Positions 8,470-17,976 of a stretch of 64,000 bases of DNA are shown piece after piece. Below the pieces are notes generated by a model. That model saw only the letters and a program-made list of their open reading frames with translations, was not told the origin of the DNA and made no database searches. The first letter of the stretch is position 1. Each line of letters begins with the position of its first letter. This DNA is from Octadecabacter arcticus 238 (GTDB lineage Bacteria; Pseudomonadota; Alphaproteobacteria; Rhodobacterales; Rhodobacteraceae), in NCBI RefSeq assembly GCF_000155735.2, contig NC_020908.1, positions 2,547,001 to 2,611,000 on the forward strand, written 5' to 3'. A program made the position numbers and the translations under genes.

Positions 8470-9473
8470 CGACTCTGCCTCTTGATGAATGCGTCAAAGG
8501 CCACGGCGGCGATGATGATCAGGCCAATCATAATCTGCTGAGTGTAGGGGGGCGTGTTCAAGAGTACGAGACCATTGATCAGCACTCCGGTCAGGATAGC
8601 ACCGATCACTGTGCCTATCACACCACCCGTACCGCCATGAAGGCTGGTGCCTCCGATGACGACTGCCGCAATCACGGTCAGTTCGTAACCAGTGCCGGCT
8701 ACCGCTTCGGCAGAGTTAAGCCTGGCAGAGAGCACGAAGCCCGAAAGCCCTGCGCAAAAACCGATAATTCCGTAGGTCGCGATGGTGACACGGTTGACGT
8801 TGATCCCTGAGAGCCGAGCTGCCTCGGGGTTGGAACCGACGGCATAAACGGAGCGACCGAAGCGGGTTTGCGTAAGGACCAGATAGCCAATGAGTGCCAC
8901 TACTGCGAAGACAATCAATGGCACAGGGACAGGACCGACAAGGCCTGTGCCCCACCACCCGTATTCTGGCGAGAAACCCGCGATATTGCCTCCGTTCCCG
9001 ATAGCCAGCGCGATTCCACGAAAAATCGTGAGCCCGCCCAACGTGACAACGAAGGCCGGCACCGCCAGCCAAGCGACCGCCATGCCCTGCAAAAGTCCTG
9101 CCACTGTGCCTGCAGTCAGTGCCGCAAGTGCTGCGAACGACCAGTGCCAACCTGCCCCATCCGAGGAAAAGCTGCCGTCGATCCCACCTTTAGCCACTAC
9201 GGCAGCGCACAGGCCTGCCACCGCGACCAGCGAACCGACCGACAGGTCGATCCCGCGGATCAGTATTACAAAGGTCATACCGACAGCGATGATCCCGAAG
9301 ATTGATACTTGCCGCAGGATATTGAAGAGGTTGATCGGCAACAGGAAACGGGGCTGCAGGCTGGTGAAGATCACCACGAGACCCAACAAGAAAATGAGTG
9401 GAGCGAGCTTGCCAAGAAGCGCAAATCGCCTGGCACGGGCAAGGGTAGCCTCGGTATCAGTACCGGTAATCAT
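8466..9473 (-). CDS. Sugar ABC transporter permease, RbsC type
   Basis: A 335-residue inner-membrane permease of the ribose/xylose (CUT2) class with about ten hydrophobic segments. Family signatures are the central GMTFVILIRGIDLSVGSLVA (~82-101) and the C-terminal AAVVIGGTSLHGGTGGVIGT (~267-286, the EAA-like coupling loop). The stop overlaps the start of the lactonase-like gene (ATGA, 8466-8469), and 33 bases separate it from the ATPase gene upstream. It would form a homodimeric channel with the neighbouring ATPase and receive sugar from the binding protein encoded at 11080-12045. Confidence 0.92.
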   Translation of the reverse strand: MITGTDTEATLARARRFALLGKLAPLIFLLGLVVIFTSLQPRFLLPINLFNILRQVSIFGIIAVGMTFVILIRGIDLSVGSLVAVAGLCAAVVAKGGIDGSFSSDGAGWHWSFAALAALTAGTVAGLLQGMAVAWLAVPAFVVTLGGLTIFRGIALAIGNGGNIAGFSPEYGWWGTGLVGPVPVPLIVFAVVALIGYLVLTQTRFGRSVYAVGSNPEAARLSGINVNRVTIATYGIIGFCAGLSGFVLSARLNSAEAVAGTGYELTVIAAVVIGGTSLHGGTGGVIGTVIGAILTGVLINGLVLLNTPPYTQQIMIGLIIIAAVAFDAFIKRQSR

Positions 9474-9506
9474 AGTTGGTTGGTCCTTAATGGAAAGTGA
9501 TTATGC

Positions 9507-11072
9507 TCAATCATGGCTTGTCATCCGCGCCATAAGCATCTCAGCTGTGGCCTCGTGCGTATCCGTCTCGCCGGTTGTTTTGCCTTCGCGCAAGGTAACC
9601 ACGCGGTCGGCGAGTGCTAGGATTTCCGGCATGTCGGAGGAGATCAACAGCACCGCCACGCCTTCGGCAGCGATTTTGCGGATCAGGTCGTGGACGTCCT
9701 CTTTGGCACCAACGTCAATGCCCCGCGTAGGCTCGTCGACAATGAGTACGCGAGGCTGCCGCGCAATCCAGCGCGCCAGGACAACTTTTTGTTGATTGCC
9801 TCCCGACAGCGTTGCGATGGGCACCCGGGCGTTCTGCATCTTGATGCCCAACTGCGAAACGTAGTCAGACAGCATCCGGCCCTCCGCCGCTCGGTCGACC
9901 CGACCAAAGGCGCGGGCAGGTACCGGCTGAGTCAGCGCGAAGTTCTCCAGCACTGATCGTTGCGGCAAGATCGACAGGTCTTTTCGGTCCTCGGAAACGT
10001 ACCCGATTCCCGCCTTCATTGCAGCTTCGGGGCTGGCAGGTTCAAAGGGCGCGCCATCGAGCACGACTTGGCCCTCACCGATTGGATCGAGACCAAAAAT
10101 CATCCGAGCCGTTTCGGTTCGGCCGGCACCCACGATGCCGGCAAGCCCAAGAATTTCGCTCGCGTGCAGGGCAAAACTCACGTTCTTGACCATCCGGCTG
10201 CCGCGTCCTCGATTGCGTGAGGCCAAGCCGTCGACCTCCAGCACAATCTCGCCCTGCGTGCGGTCAGCACCGGCCCGACTCAGCTCGATATGGCGCCCCG
10301 CCATGTCTCTGATCATCGAGGGGATGTCAGTCTCACTCACCAGACCCTCGGAGATGGCTGTGCCGTCTCGAAGGACAGTGAAGGTTTTGCAGAAGGCATT
10401 CACCTCGTCGAGGCGATGGCTGACGTAGAGGATGGCCACGCCCTCAGCGGCGAGCTGTTCGATAATCTCGCCCAGATGGGCGACTTCCTTTGGCGAAAGT
10501 GAGGCCGTCGGCTCGTCCATGATGACAACGCGGGACGAACGCGTTAGCGCGCGTGCGATTTCGACCATCTGTTGTTCGGCGACTGAAAGACTAGCTACCG
10601 GCGCTCGCACATCAATCGTGAGCCCTAGTCTAGCCAAGGCCTCGGCAGTCGCCTTGTGGACGTGACGCCAATCGATCAGTCCGAAACGTCCAATAGGGAG
10701 GTGACCCGCAAAAATTGCCTCCGCCACCGAGAGATCAGGAAACAGGGAGAGCTCCTGTCGAATTACGCTGATACCCGCTCTGTCGGCCTCGAGCGGGCTC
10801 AGGAATTGAATCTGCTCACCATCCATGCGGACCGAGCCACCGTCCGGTTGATGAACGCCGGATAGCAAGTTGATAACAGTCGACTTACCAGCTCCGTTCT
10901 CACCGAGTAGCGCGCGGACCTCTCCCTTTTTGAGTGATAGGCAAATCCCGTCGAGAACCGTGACGCCGAAGAATCTCTTTGTCAGTCGGTCCGCCTCAAG
11001 CACGATCGCACCGGAGCTCGTGTCGCGCCCCGGTACTGGATCTTTTGCTGGTTTGGGTTTGATGTCCAGCAT
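9507..11072 (-). CDS. Sugar ABC transporter ATP-binding protein, RbsA type
   Basis: A fused double ATPase of about 521 residues energises the CUT2 importer. The first domain has Walker A GENGAGKST (~57-65) and Walker B VVIMDEPTASLS. The second has a degenerate Walker A GIVGAGRTE, an intact signature LSGGNQQKV and Walker B VLIVDEPTRGID. This asymmetry is normal for RbsA-like proteins. I take the ATG at 11072 as start, eight bases after the stop of the binding-protein gene; an in-frame TTG six codons earlier would overlap that gene. Confidence 0.92.
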   Translation of the reverse strand: MLDIKPKPAKDPVPGRDTSSGAIVLEADRLTKRFFGVTVLDGICLSLKKGEVRALLGENGAGKSTVINLLSGVHQPDGGSVRMDGEQIQFLSPLEADRAGISVIRQELSLFPDLSVAEAIFAGHLPIGRFGLIDWRHVHKATAEALARLGLTIDVRAPVASLSVAEQQMVEIARALTRSSRVVIMDEPTASLSPKEVAHLGEIIEQLAAEGVAILYVSHRLDEVNAFCKTFTVLRDGTAISEGLVSETDIPSMIRDMAGRHIELSRAGADRTQGEIVLEVDGLASRNRGRGSRMVKNVSFALHASEILGLAGIVGAGRTETARMIFGLDPIGEGQVVLDGAPFEPASPEAAMKAGIGYVSEDRKDLSILPQRSVLENFALTQPVPARAFGRVDRAAEGRMLSDYVSQLGIKMQNARVPIATLSGGNQQKVVLARWIARQPRVLIVDEPTRGIDVGAKEDVHDLIRKIAAEGVAVLLISSDMPEILALADRVVTLREGKTTGETDTHEATAEMLMARMTSHD

Positions 11073-11079
11073 GATTAGC

Positions 11080-12045
11080 TTACTCGCCAATCAGGCTGAT
11101 ACGCTCGGCCATGTCGAGATTTGCCGAGGTGATTGCGATAGGAGCCAAAAGGATGTTGTCACTTTCGGGCACAGTGCCATTGCGAATGTGGTCCACTAGA
11201 ATCCGGACCGCAGTTCGACCTTGTTCACCTGGAAACTGATCAACTGTCCCTGCAAGGGTTCCGTCTCGCACAGCACGCAGCGCGTCTTTTGATCCATCAT
11301 AGCCGTATATCGCGACCTGACCGGTCAACCCGCGAGCTTCGACCGCCTGCACTGCGCCAAGCGCCATGTCGTCATTGGCCGCAATGATGACCGCCGGCGC
11401 ATCGCCGAGACCTGTGAGGATATTCTCGGTGACCGACAAACCTTCGTCACGGCTAAAGTTAGCCGCTTGTTCGGAAACAAATATGTAGCTGTCGCCCGCC
11501 GCATCGAGCGCTTCATGCGCGCCGCCATTACGATCATTAGCCGTTTTGTCGCCAGGAATGCCTTGTAGATTCACGATAGTAGCACCCTCAGGGAAATCGG
11601 CAATTACCTGCTCACCCTGAGCCACTGCCCCAATATAGTTGTCGGCCGCTACGTTGGCCAAGACATCTGGGACGCCATTCACTGGGCGGTCAACAGTTAC
11701 GACTGGGATGCCGTTTTCGATTGCCATCCGGACCGCACCAGCTAGGGAATCAGCATCCGTTGGTGCGACGATGATCCCATCGACCCCCTGCACAATTGCC
11801 GCCTCGATGTCGGTGATCTGCTTGGGTGACGAAAGTTGACCATCGGCGACTATGATATTTACATTTCCAATAAGCGCGGCCTCATCCTCCATTTGCTCCA
11901 CCATAAAGACGAAGTGCGGAAAGGCGAAAGACAGCGGTGAAACGAGAAGTGTTACCTCCTCTTCTGACTGAGCGCTGACTGGCGCACTTAGTCCTACTGC
12001 GGCGATTACGGCTGTAGCCGTCAACATGAATGTGCGTTTAAACAT
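11080..12045 (-). CDS. Periplasmic sugar-binding protein, RbsB type
   Basis: A 321-residue solute-binding protein of the periplasmic-binding-protein-like class 4 family. A cleavable Sec signal ends near VSAQS (~24-26). The sugar-pocket segments include VDGIIVAPTDADSL (~88-101), VVTVDRPVNGV (~113-123), NDRNGG (~172-177) and AANDDMALGAVQA (~220-232). It is the first gene of the importer operon and is expected to be the most highly expressed; its promoter region holds the putative GntR operators. The ligand is predicted to be the sugar oxidised by the downstream ApsD-like enzyme. Confidence 0.92.
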   Translation of the reverse strand: MFKRTFMLTATAVIAAVGLSAPVSAQSEEEVTLLVSPLSFAFPHFVFMVEQMEDEAALIGNVNIIVADGQLSSPKQITDIEAAIVQGVDGIIVAPTDADSLAGAVRMAIENGIPVVTVDRPVNGVPDVLANVAADNYIGAVAQGEQVIADFPEGATIVNLQGIPGDKTANDRNGGAHEALDAAGDSYIFVSEQAANFSRDEGLSVTENILTGLGDAPAVIIAANDDMALGAVQAVEARGLTGQVAIYGYDGSKDALRAVRDGTLAGTVDQFPGEQGRTAVRILVDHIRNGTVPESDNILLAPIAITSANLDMAERISLIGE

Positions 12046-12302
12046 TGTAGCATTCCTCCCAGAATTTTTTTATCAGAGTAGCAATCTGCATACATTACAG
12101 TGCGATTACGCTCACACAATTAAGCAAATCCTGCAAGCCTTTCTTTTATTTCCGCCAAAATGGTGTAAAAATGAACTCATATCTGATCGACATCCATGCA
12201 AACTGTATGCAGATTTTAGTTGACTGTATGCCAGTCATGCACTTCTGATAGACATTGAAACTATTTCGATTTTTTATTGGCATCCAGATGGGGAGATAAC
12301 AA
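12046..12302. promoter_or_regulatory. Divergent promoter region with TGCATACA/TGTATGCA operators
   Basis: This region separates the importer operon (minus) from the SDR-sulfurtransferase pair (plus). It holds ATCTGCATACATT at 12084-12096, its inverse CTGTATGCAGAT at 12203-12214 and a third copy, GACTGTATGCCAGTC, at 12222-12236. The same core, ATCTGTATAC, lies upstream of the cluster's own GntR gene (19818-19827). FadR-subfamily GntR proteins bind short palindromes of the TGTATACA kind, so these are the likely operators for that regulator. Confidence 0.6.
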
Positions 12303-13118
12303 ATGACTACCTACTTAGAGGATCTATTCTCGTTGAAAGGCCAAACCGCCCTCGTCGCGGGCGGCGCGGGCGCAATCGGCCGGGAAATTTCGATTGCGTT
12401 GGCCCAAGCTGGTGCAACAGTGATTGTCCATGACCTTTCCCAGGACAGACTTGATGAAGTCTCTGAGCTTTTTGCCAACAGGGGATTTGACTTCATGGGT
12501 ATGCAGATGGATCTTAGCACAGAGGAAGCGGCCACGGAACTTGTGAACGACGCCGTCCTACAAACCGGACGCATCGATATCCTCGTCAATCTTCAGGGCG
12601 CCAACCGGCGCAAGCCCATAAATGAAGTTACACAGGAAGACTTCGACCTCATCACCTCGGTAAACATGCGCTCAGTGTTCTTTATGTCCAAGGCCGTGCA
12701 TAGGGTAATGAAGGCACAGGGCGGTGGGCGGATCGTGCACTTCAGCTCTCTCTCTGCTAATGTTTCTTTCGACACGATCTCGGTCTATGCGGCTACCAAG
12801 GCCGCAGTCACGTCGCTTACACGGAGTCAGGCGCACGAATGGGCTGTTGACGGAATCCAAGTTAACTCCATCGAGCCGGGTTTCGTGAAAACAGAATTCA
12901 CGCGCCAGCTTTGGGACGACGACTACCGCGCGGAATGGTTCGCCAACTACATTCCGCAGGGGAGGATGGCCACACCGGAGGACCTCGTCACCACGACGCT
13001 CTACCTCGTGGCTCCCGCGACGCGCTACCTGACCGGACAGAACATTATTATCGACGGCGGTGTGATGACCGGAGCGAGTTGGGTCGAAGCACCCCGCCGC
13101 CCGGCAATCAAGCGATAG
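12303..13118 (+). CDS. SDR-family oxidoreductase, gluconate 5-dehydrogenase-like
   Basis: A 271-residue classical SDR. The nucleotide motif is GGAGAIGREI (~20-29), the structural motif is NLQGAN (~98-103), and the catalytic residues are Ser in HFSSLSANV (~146-154) with Tyr and Lys in SVYAATKAA (~160-168). The sequence around the active site resembles gluconate 5-dehydrogenase and other sugar-acid dehydrogenases. The ATG at 12303 has GGGAGA seven bases upstream. It is divergent from the importer and leads a two-gene unit with the sulfurtransferase 11 bases downstream. It probably oxidises a hydroxy acid or polyol in the pathway; the substrate is unknown. Confidence 0.88.
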   Translation: MTTYLEDLFSLKGQTALVAGGAGAIGREISIALAQAGATVIVHDLSQDRLDEVSELFANRGFDFMGMQMDLSTEEAATELVNDAVLQTGRIDILVNLQGANRRKPINEVTQEDFDLITSVNMRSVFFMSKAVHRVMKAQGGGRIVHFSSLSANVSFDTISVYAATKAAVTSLTRSQAHEWAVDGIQVNSIEPGFVKTEFTRQLWDDDYRAEWFANYIPQGRMATPEDLVTTTLYLVAPATRYLTGQNIIIDGGVMTGASWVEAPRRPAIKR

Positions 13119-13129
13119 GAGCGCGCATC

Positions 13130-13990
13130 ATGAGTGACTGGCTGATCGAGACTGAGGTGCTAGCCCGCAATCTACGAGATGATGTTGAGGCCGACAGGGT
13201 GGTCCTCGACTGCTCCTGGTATCTGCCCGAATCTGGCAAGCAGGCGATTGACGATTTTCGCGAGCGTCACATACCCCGCGCGCGTTTCGTAGACTTAATG
13301 GAAATTTCCGATCCGAGTTCTGATTATGTGAATATGCTGCCGAGCGCCAAACAGTTCGAGTCGGTTGTAGGTGGTTTGGGCATCGGCGACACTACCGATG
13401 TCATCATTTATGACGCAGGTTATGTCTCTGCCAGACTATGGTGGATGTTCCGCACCTTCGGCCATGACCGCGTGCGCATACTCAACGGTGGCCTGCGCAA
13501 ATGGATCGCTGACGGGCAGAATCTAGAAACAAGCGAACCCGTCCCCGCTACCCGTCGGGACTTCAAAGCGAACATCATTCCAGGCCGCGTAGCATCCCTC
13601 GACGAGGTTCGCGATGCAGGGATTAATGGCAATGCCGTGATCGTCGACGCACGAACTGCAGCCAAGTTTGACGGCCACGAAGGCTCGGGCTATCCCGGCG
13701 TCGCATCCGGCCACATGCGCGGCGCTATCAGCACGCCTTGGCAGCTATTCTTCGAGCCTGCACCTTCGCATCGCTTTGTTTCGCGAGAACAGGCACGTAG
13801 TATCTTCGAATCGCGCGGCGCCGAGCTTTCCGGCCAGGTCCTTACAACCTGCGGCTCGGGCGTCACAGCTTCGATCCTTGGCTTTATGCTTGAAGAAATT
13901 GGGCACAGAGACTGGAAACTCTACGACGGCTCTTGGCACGAATGGGGGCAGCGGGAAGACACAGAGAAGTTGGTGAAGTCGGCCCCTTAG
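13130..13990 (+). CDS. sseA: Sulfurtransferase, 3-mercaptopyruvate/thiosulfate type
   Basis: A 286-residue two-domain rhodanese. The N-terminal inactive domain carries VVLDCSWYLPESGK and HIPRARFVDL, and the C-terminal active domain ends in the loop TTCGSGVTASILG (~237-249). The CGSGVT loop with the catalytic Cys is of the mercaptopyruvate-sulfurtransferase type rather than the CRKGVT thiosulfate type. The start is the ATG 11 bases after the SDR stop, which gives the family's usual length; a longer frame overlapping the SDR gene is a shadow. A sulfur-transfer enzyme in a sugar operon is unexpected and its role is unclear. Confidence 0.88.
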   Translation: MSDWLIETEVLARNLRDDVEADRVVLDCSWYLPESGKQAIDDFRERHIPRARFVDLMEISDPSSDYVNMLPSAKQFESVVGGLGIGDTTDVIIYDAGYVSARLWWMFRTFGHDRVRILNGGLRKWIADGQNLETSEPVPATRRDFKANIIPGRVASLDEVRDAGINGNAVIVDARTAAKFDGHEGSGYPGVASGHMRGAISTPWQLFFEPAPSHRFVSREQARSIFESRGAELSGQVLTTCGSGVTASILGFMLEEIGHRDWKLYDGSWHEWGQREDTEKLVKSAP

Positions 13991-14011
13991 GGCAGTTGAC
14001 GGACTTAACTC

Positions 14012-14467
14012 TCAGCTTGCCCCGCCCTCCGGTAACTGGATTAACTCAATGATCAATCCCTCCTCGGGTGTGCGAAAATAGGCGATCCGTGCCCCCTCGT
14101 TCGGTCCTGCGTCGATGCGTACCTCGTGGCCCACCCGGTCCATCGGCCAGGCCAACGCCTTCTCGGCGATCTCATCCATGTCTGTCACATTGACGGCCAT
14201 GTGTAATGATCCTAGATCGACCGGGCGCGGCCGATAGTCCTTTCGATCATTGGGTGCTGAATAGGCTAGCAATTCAATCCGAGCCGGACCGTTCTGCATA
14301 TAGACAATCTCAACCTCAGCGCCGGGCACTCCGATTACCGCCTCAATGATTGCGGGATCGCGCGGAGCACGCGAGATGGTGGAAAAGCCAAAGAGGTCAC
14401 GGAACATCGATTCAGCGCGATCGAGGTTCTTTACGGTGATTCCAGTATGGTTGACGATGACGGTCAT
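14012..14467 (-). CDS. VOC/glyoxalase-family protein
   Basis: A 151-residue protein with two paired beta-alpha-beta-beta-beta motifs. Metal ligands are placed as in glyoxalase I and methylmalonyl-CoA epimerase: His in NHTGITV (~7), Glu in RIELLAY (~68), His in GSLHMAVN (~89) and Glu in GLIIELIQL (~140). It is the last gene of the GntR-led operon, 25 bases after the SDR gene, and converges on the sulfurtransferase gene. In a pathway that makes 2-oxo acids and aldehydes it could epimerise or isomerise an intermediate or detoxify a 2-oxoaldehyde. The sequence alone does not distinguish these. Confidence 0.85.
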   Translation of the reverse strand: MTVIVNHTGITVKNLDRAESMFRDLFGFSTISRAPRDPAIIEAVIGVPGAEVEIVYMQNGPARIELLAYSAPNDRKDYRPRPVDLGSLHMAVNVTDMDEIAEKALAWPMDRVGHEVRIDAGPNEGARIAYFRTPEEGLIIELIQLPEGGAS

Positions 14468-14492
14468 TGACTAGTTCCTTTTCGGTGTAATT

Positions 14493-15239
14493 TCAGCGAC
14501 CGCCGCTAACGGGCATCAAGCAGCCAGTAACATAGCTCGAGGCATCCGACAGTAGCCAAATGATGGCCTCCGCCGTCTCTTCCGCGCTCCCAGGCCGGCC
14601 CAGTGGCACGCCCGAGGCCAGCCTCTCGACTCGAGCTGCATCGCCTGCCGAAGCGTGGATCTCGGTTGCAATTAGTCCAGGCCGCACAGCGTTAACGCGT
14701 ATGCCATCCACACCAAACTCCTTCGAGAGGCCGACGGTCAACGTTTCTATTGCACCCTTGGAGGCCGCGTAGTCGATAAATTCATTGGGCGCACCCAGAG
14801 AAGCGGCCATTGAGGATACGTTGACGATTGACCCGCCCTCACCGCCATGACGCTTAGCCATCAGCCCGACCGCAGCGCGGCAGCACAGGAACGGGCCTGT
14901 GGCGTTGATGGAGAACGTCCGGGTCCAGCGCGCAAGGTCTATCTCCTCAAAGCAACTTACCGGTGGCAGGATACCTGCATTGTTGACCAACCCGTCAAGA
15001 CGTCCGTATTGCTCGGTAACGTGATCGAAGAGCGCGGCTACGTCACCTTCTTTCGCGACGTCCGTATACCGTGCCTCTGCTGTGCCACCCAGCCTTACAA
15101 TTTCGTCAACTACGACCTGCGCTTCTGCCTTGCCGCTACGGTAAGTGAGTACTACGTGCCAGCCGTCACGCGCGGCGGCGCGTGCTGCTGCAGCCCCGAT
15201 GCCTCGCGACCCTCCGGTGACGATTAGGATACGCGACAT
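14493..15239 (-). CDS. SDR-family oxidoreductase
   Basis: A 248-residue SDR with the cofactor motif GGSRGIGAAAA (~8-18), NNAG (~86-89) and the active-site Ser (VNVSSMAASLG) plus Tyr/Lys in IDYAASKGA. The chosen ATG overlaps the dehydratase stop (15239); a start further out would lie inside the dehydratase gene. Glucose/ribitol-type features suggest NADP and a small polyol or oxoacid substrate. It belongs to the catabolic operon and could oxidise or reduce an intermediate around the dehydration step. Confidence 0.87.
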   Translation of the reverse strand: MSRILIVTGGSRGIGAAAARAAARDGWHVVLTYRSGKAEAQVVVDEIVRLGGTAEARYTDVAKEGDVAALFDHVTEQYGRLDGLVNNAGILPPVSCFEEIDLARWTRTFSINATGPFLCCRAAVGLMAKRHGGEGGSIVNVSSMAASLGAPNEFIDYAASKGAIETLTVGLSKEFGVDGIRVNAVRPGLIATEIHASAGDAARVERLASGVPLGRPGSAEETAEAIIWLLSDASSYVTGCLMPVSGGR

Positions 15240-16972
15240 CAGTGGCTCACTCGCTGCGGGGAAAGCGCACAAGATGCATCGGCGAAATCAAAGTCGCATC
15301 CCAAATCGGCCTGCTCCACATGATCGCGATACAACTGCTGGTAACCGCTGGCCACAGACGGCAGGCTCGGAACGAAGTTCTCGGCACGCCTATCCAACTC
15401 GTCTGCACCTACGTCGAGATGAAGGCGTCGCTCCGCAATATCTACCTCGATCCAGTCGCCAGACCTGACAAAGGCCAATGGCCCGCCTTCGGCCGCCTCG
15501 GGCGCAACATGAAGGATCACAGTGCCATAGGCGGTGCCGCTCATCCGCGCATCGGAGATGCGGATCATATCGCGGACGCCTTTTTCCAAGAGCTTTTTGG
15601 GAAGGCCCATATTACCGACCTCGGCCATCCCTGGATAGCCCTTGGGCCCACAGTTCTGCAGCACGAGGATGGATGTCTCGTCCACATCAAGATCAGGGTC
15701 ATTGATCCGATCGTGATAGTCCTCGATCGAAGAGAAGACGACGGCGCGCCCGCGATGGGAGAAGAGCTCAGGCGATGCAGCGGAAGGTTTGAGCACCGCG
15801 CCGCGTGGCGCGAGGTTGCCGCGCAGCACCGCGATGCCGCCCTCGTCTGTCAGCGGTTTGTCCCAGCCACGAATGACTTCTTCGTTCCAGACCTCCGCCG
15901 TTTCGACCTGATCCCAGACAGTGCCACCGCTCACGGTGAGGGCCTCGCGATGGAGCAGATTGTGCTCTCCCAAGATCCGCATCACCGCCGGAAGGCCACC
16001 CGCGTAGTAGAAGTCTTCCATCAAAAAGCGCCCTGATGGCATCAGATCGACGATGGTTGGTACGCCGCGACCTAGCCGGTCCCAATCGTCGAGACTCAGA
16101 TCCACTCCCATGCGCCGCGCTATGGCAATGAGATGCAGCACGGCATTTGTGGATCCACCGATGGCGGCATTAACACGGATTGCGTTTTCAAATGCCTCGC
16201 GCGTCAGGATATCACCGATAGTCGTACGTGCACGTGTCAGGTCGACGATGCGCCGTCCTGCCATTTGCGACAGCTGCGCACGGCGCGAATCAACGGCCGG
16301 AATGGCGGCGTTCTGGAACAAGCCCAGACCCATCGCCTCGACCATCGCTGCCATGGTCGACGCTGTGCCCATGGTCATGCAGGATCCAGCGGAACGCGCG
16401 TGACCGGCCTCTGCGGCGAGGAAATCCTCTTCACTCATAGTCCCAGCATTGAGTTCCTCAACCCAGCGAAAGACCGCCGTTCCAGAACCCACGCGCTCGT
16501 TCTTGACCACGCCATTCAGCATAGGGCCGCCAGAAACGAGGATTGCCGGGATGTCACAACTCGCCGCGCCCATCACTAGGGACGGTGTAGTCTTGTCGCA
16601 GCCTGCCATCAGCACGACACCATCAATGGGGCATGACCGGATAGATTCCTCAACGTCCATCGCCGCGAGGTTGCGATAGAGCATGGCGGTTGGCCGGGTC
16701 TGACTCTCGCTGGGCGACAACACGGGAAACTCAACCGGAAACCCCCCTGCCTCGTAAATACCAAACTTCACCTTCTCGGCCAGTCCACGCAAATGCGCGT
16801 TGCAAGGCGTCATCTCGGAAAACGTATTGCAGATGCCGATCACTGGACGGCCATCGAACATATCGTCCGGCACACCGCGATTCTTCATCCACGACCGATG
16901 CATGAAGGCACTCTTGGAATTGCCCTGATACCATTGGCGCGATCGCAGTGGCTGCTTCTTGCCCCCGCTCAT
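15239..16972 (-). CDS. IlvD/Edd-family sugar-acid dehydratase, L-arabinonate dehydratase-like
   Basis: A 577-residue Fe-S dehydratase that removes water from a 2,3-dihydroxy acid to give a 2-oxo-3-deoxy acid. Three Cys segments expected to bind the cluster are present: [12 protein letters not shown] (~48-59), MAGCDKTTP (~122-130) and [13 protein letters not shown] (~190-202). The opening [18 protein letters not shown] and the overall length fit the pentonate branch (L-arabinonate, D-xylonate) rather than IlvD or 6-phosphogluconate dehydratase. It is coupled by ATGA overlaps to the aldolase upstream and the SDR downstream, so its product is probably the aldolase's substrate. If the operon handles apionate the substrate would be branched, which is new for this family. 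Confidence 0.88.
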   Translation of the reverse strand: MSGGKKQPLRSRQWYQGNSKSAFMHRSWMKNRGVPDDMFDGRPVIGICNTFSEMTPCNAHLRGLAEKVKFGIYEAGGFPVEFPVLSPSESQTRPTAMLYRNLAAMDVEESIRSCPIDGVVLMAGCDKTTPSLVMGAASCDIPAILVSGGPMLNGVVKNERVGSGTAVFRWVEELNAGTMSEEDFLAAEAGHARSAGSCMTMGTASTMAAMVEAMGLGLFQNAAIPAVDSRRAQLSQMAGRRIVDLTRARTTIGDILTREAFENAIRVNAAIGGSTNAVLHLIAIARRMGVDLSLDDWDRLGRGVPTIVDLMPSGRFLMEDFYYAGGLPAVMRILGEHNLLHREALTVSGGTVWDQVETAEVWNEEVIRGWDKPLTDEGGIAVLRGNLAPRGAVLKPSAASPELFSHRGRAVVFSSIEDYHDRINDPDLDVDETSILVLQNCGPKGYPGMAEVGNMGLPKKLLEKGVRDMIRISDARMSGTAYGTVILHVAPEAAEGGPLAFVRSGDWIEVDIAERRLHLDVGADELDRRAENFVPSLPSVASGYQQLYRDHVEQADLGCDFDFADASCALSPQRVSH

Positions 16973-17976
16973 GTCTGAGACCTCGACATCTCGATGGCAA
17001 CATCAACGATCATGTCTTCCTGTCCACCGACCATCTGCCGCTGACCAAGTTCCACAAGCAGGGAGCGTACGTCCACGTCGTAGCGCTCGGACGCTGTTTC
17101 AGCATGTCGTAGAAAGCTGGAATAGACCCCAGCGTAGCCCAGCGAAATCGTATCACGGTCCACTTGTACGGGTCGGTCCATCAACGGACGGACAAGGTCT
17201 TCGCCGGCGTCCTGCAGCGCGAAGAGGTCAGCACCATGTTTAAGCCCCTCACGTTCCATGACCGCAACGAGCGCTTCGATGGGTGTATTTCCAGCTCCTG
17301 CTCCCATGCCACATAGCGAGGCGTCGACGCGGGTCGCGCCCTCCCGCAAGGCAACAATACTGTTGGCGACGGAGACCGACAGGTTCTGATGGGCGTGAAT
17401 CCCGATCTGGGTGCCGGGGTCGAGCTTGTCGCGGTAGGCCCGGATACGCTCGGCGGTGCCCGTCATGGTTAATGCACCGCCGGAATCGGTGACATAGACG
17501 CAATGCGCGCCGAACCCTTCCATTAGCTTAGCCTGAAGTGCGAGGTCGGCAGGGGTGGACATATGCGACATCATAAGAAAACCGGACACGTCCATATCCA
17601 GATTACGCGCAGCCTCGATATGCTGGGCGGAAATGTCGGCCTCAGTACAATGCGTTGCGACGCGTACGGAGGTCACCCCCATAGCGGCGGCCATTTTCAA
17701 GTGCTCGATCGTCGCGATGCCAGGCAGCAGCAGCGTAGTTAGCTTAGCTCGCTTGCAATTCTCAGCGGCGGCCTCAATCCACGCTCGGTCGCCGTTCGAC
17801 CCAAATCCATAGTTCAGCGACGATCCGGCCAACCCGTCGCCATGCGCCACCTCGATGGCATCGACGCCCGAAGCATCGAGCGCAGCGACAATCCTGCCCA
17901 ACTGTTCGGGTGTGATTTGGTGACGGATGGCGTGCATCCCATCGCGTAGCGTGACGTCCTGTAAATAGATGCTCAT
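16969..17976 (-). CDS. 4-Hydroxy-2-oxovalerate-type aldolase
   Basis: A 335-residue class II pyruvate aldolase of the DmpG/MhpE/BphI family (DRE-TIM barrel). The motif [14 protein letters not shown] (~7-20) supplies the catalytic Arg-Asp and the base His, [11 protein letters not shown] (~195-205) the two metal-binding His, and [13 protein letters not shown] (~282-294) the substrate Tyr. It cleaves 4-hydroxy-2-oxo acids to pyruvate plus an aldehyde, normally channelled into the acylating dehydrogenase encoded directly upstream (ATGA overlap at 17973-17976). In a sugar-acid operon the aldehyde is more likely glycolaldehyde or formaldehyde than acetaldehyde. Confidence 0.9.
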   Translation of the reverse strand: MSIYLQDVTLRDGMHAIRHQITPEQLGRIVAALDASGVDAIEVAHGDGLAGSSLNYGFGSNGDRAWIEAAAENCKRAKLTTLLLPGIATIEHLKMAAAMGVTSVRVATHCTEADISAQHIEAARNLDMDVSGFLMMSHMSTPADLALQAKLMEGFGAHCVYVTDSGGALTMTGTAERIRAYRDKLDPGTQIGIHAHQNLSVSVANSIVALREGATRVDASLCGMGAGAGNTPIEALVAVMEREGLKHGADLFALQDAGEDLVRPLMDRPVQVDRDTISLGYAGVYSSFLRHAETASERYDVDVRSLLVELGQRQMVGGQEDMIVDVAIEMSRSQT

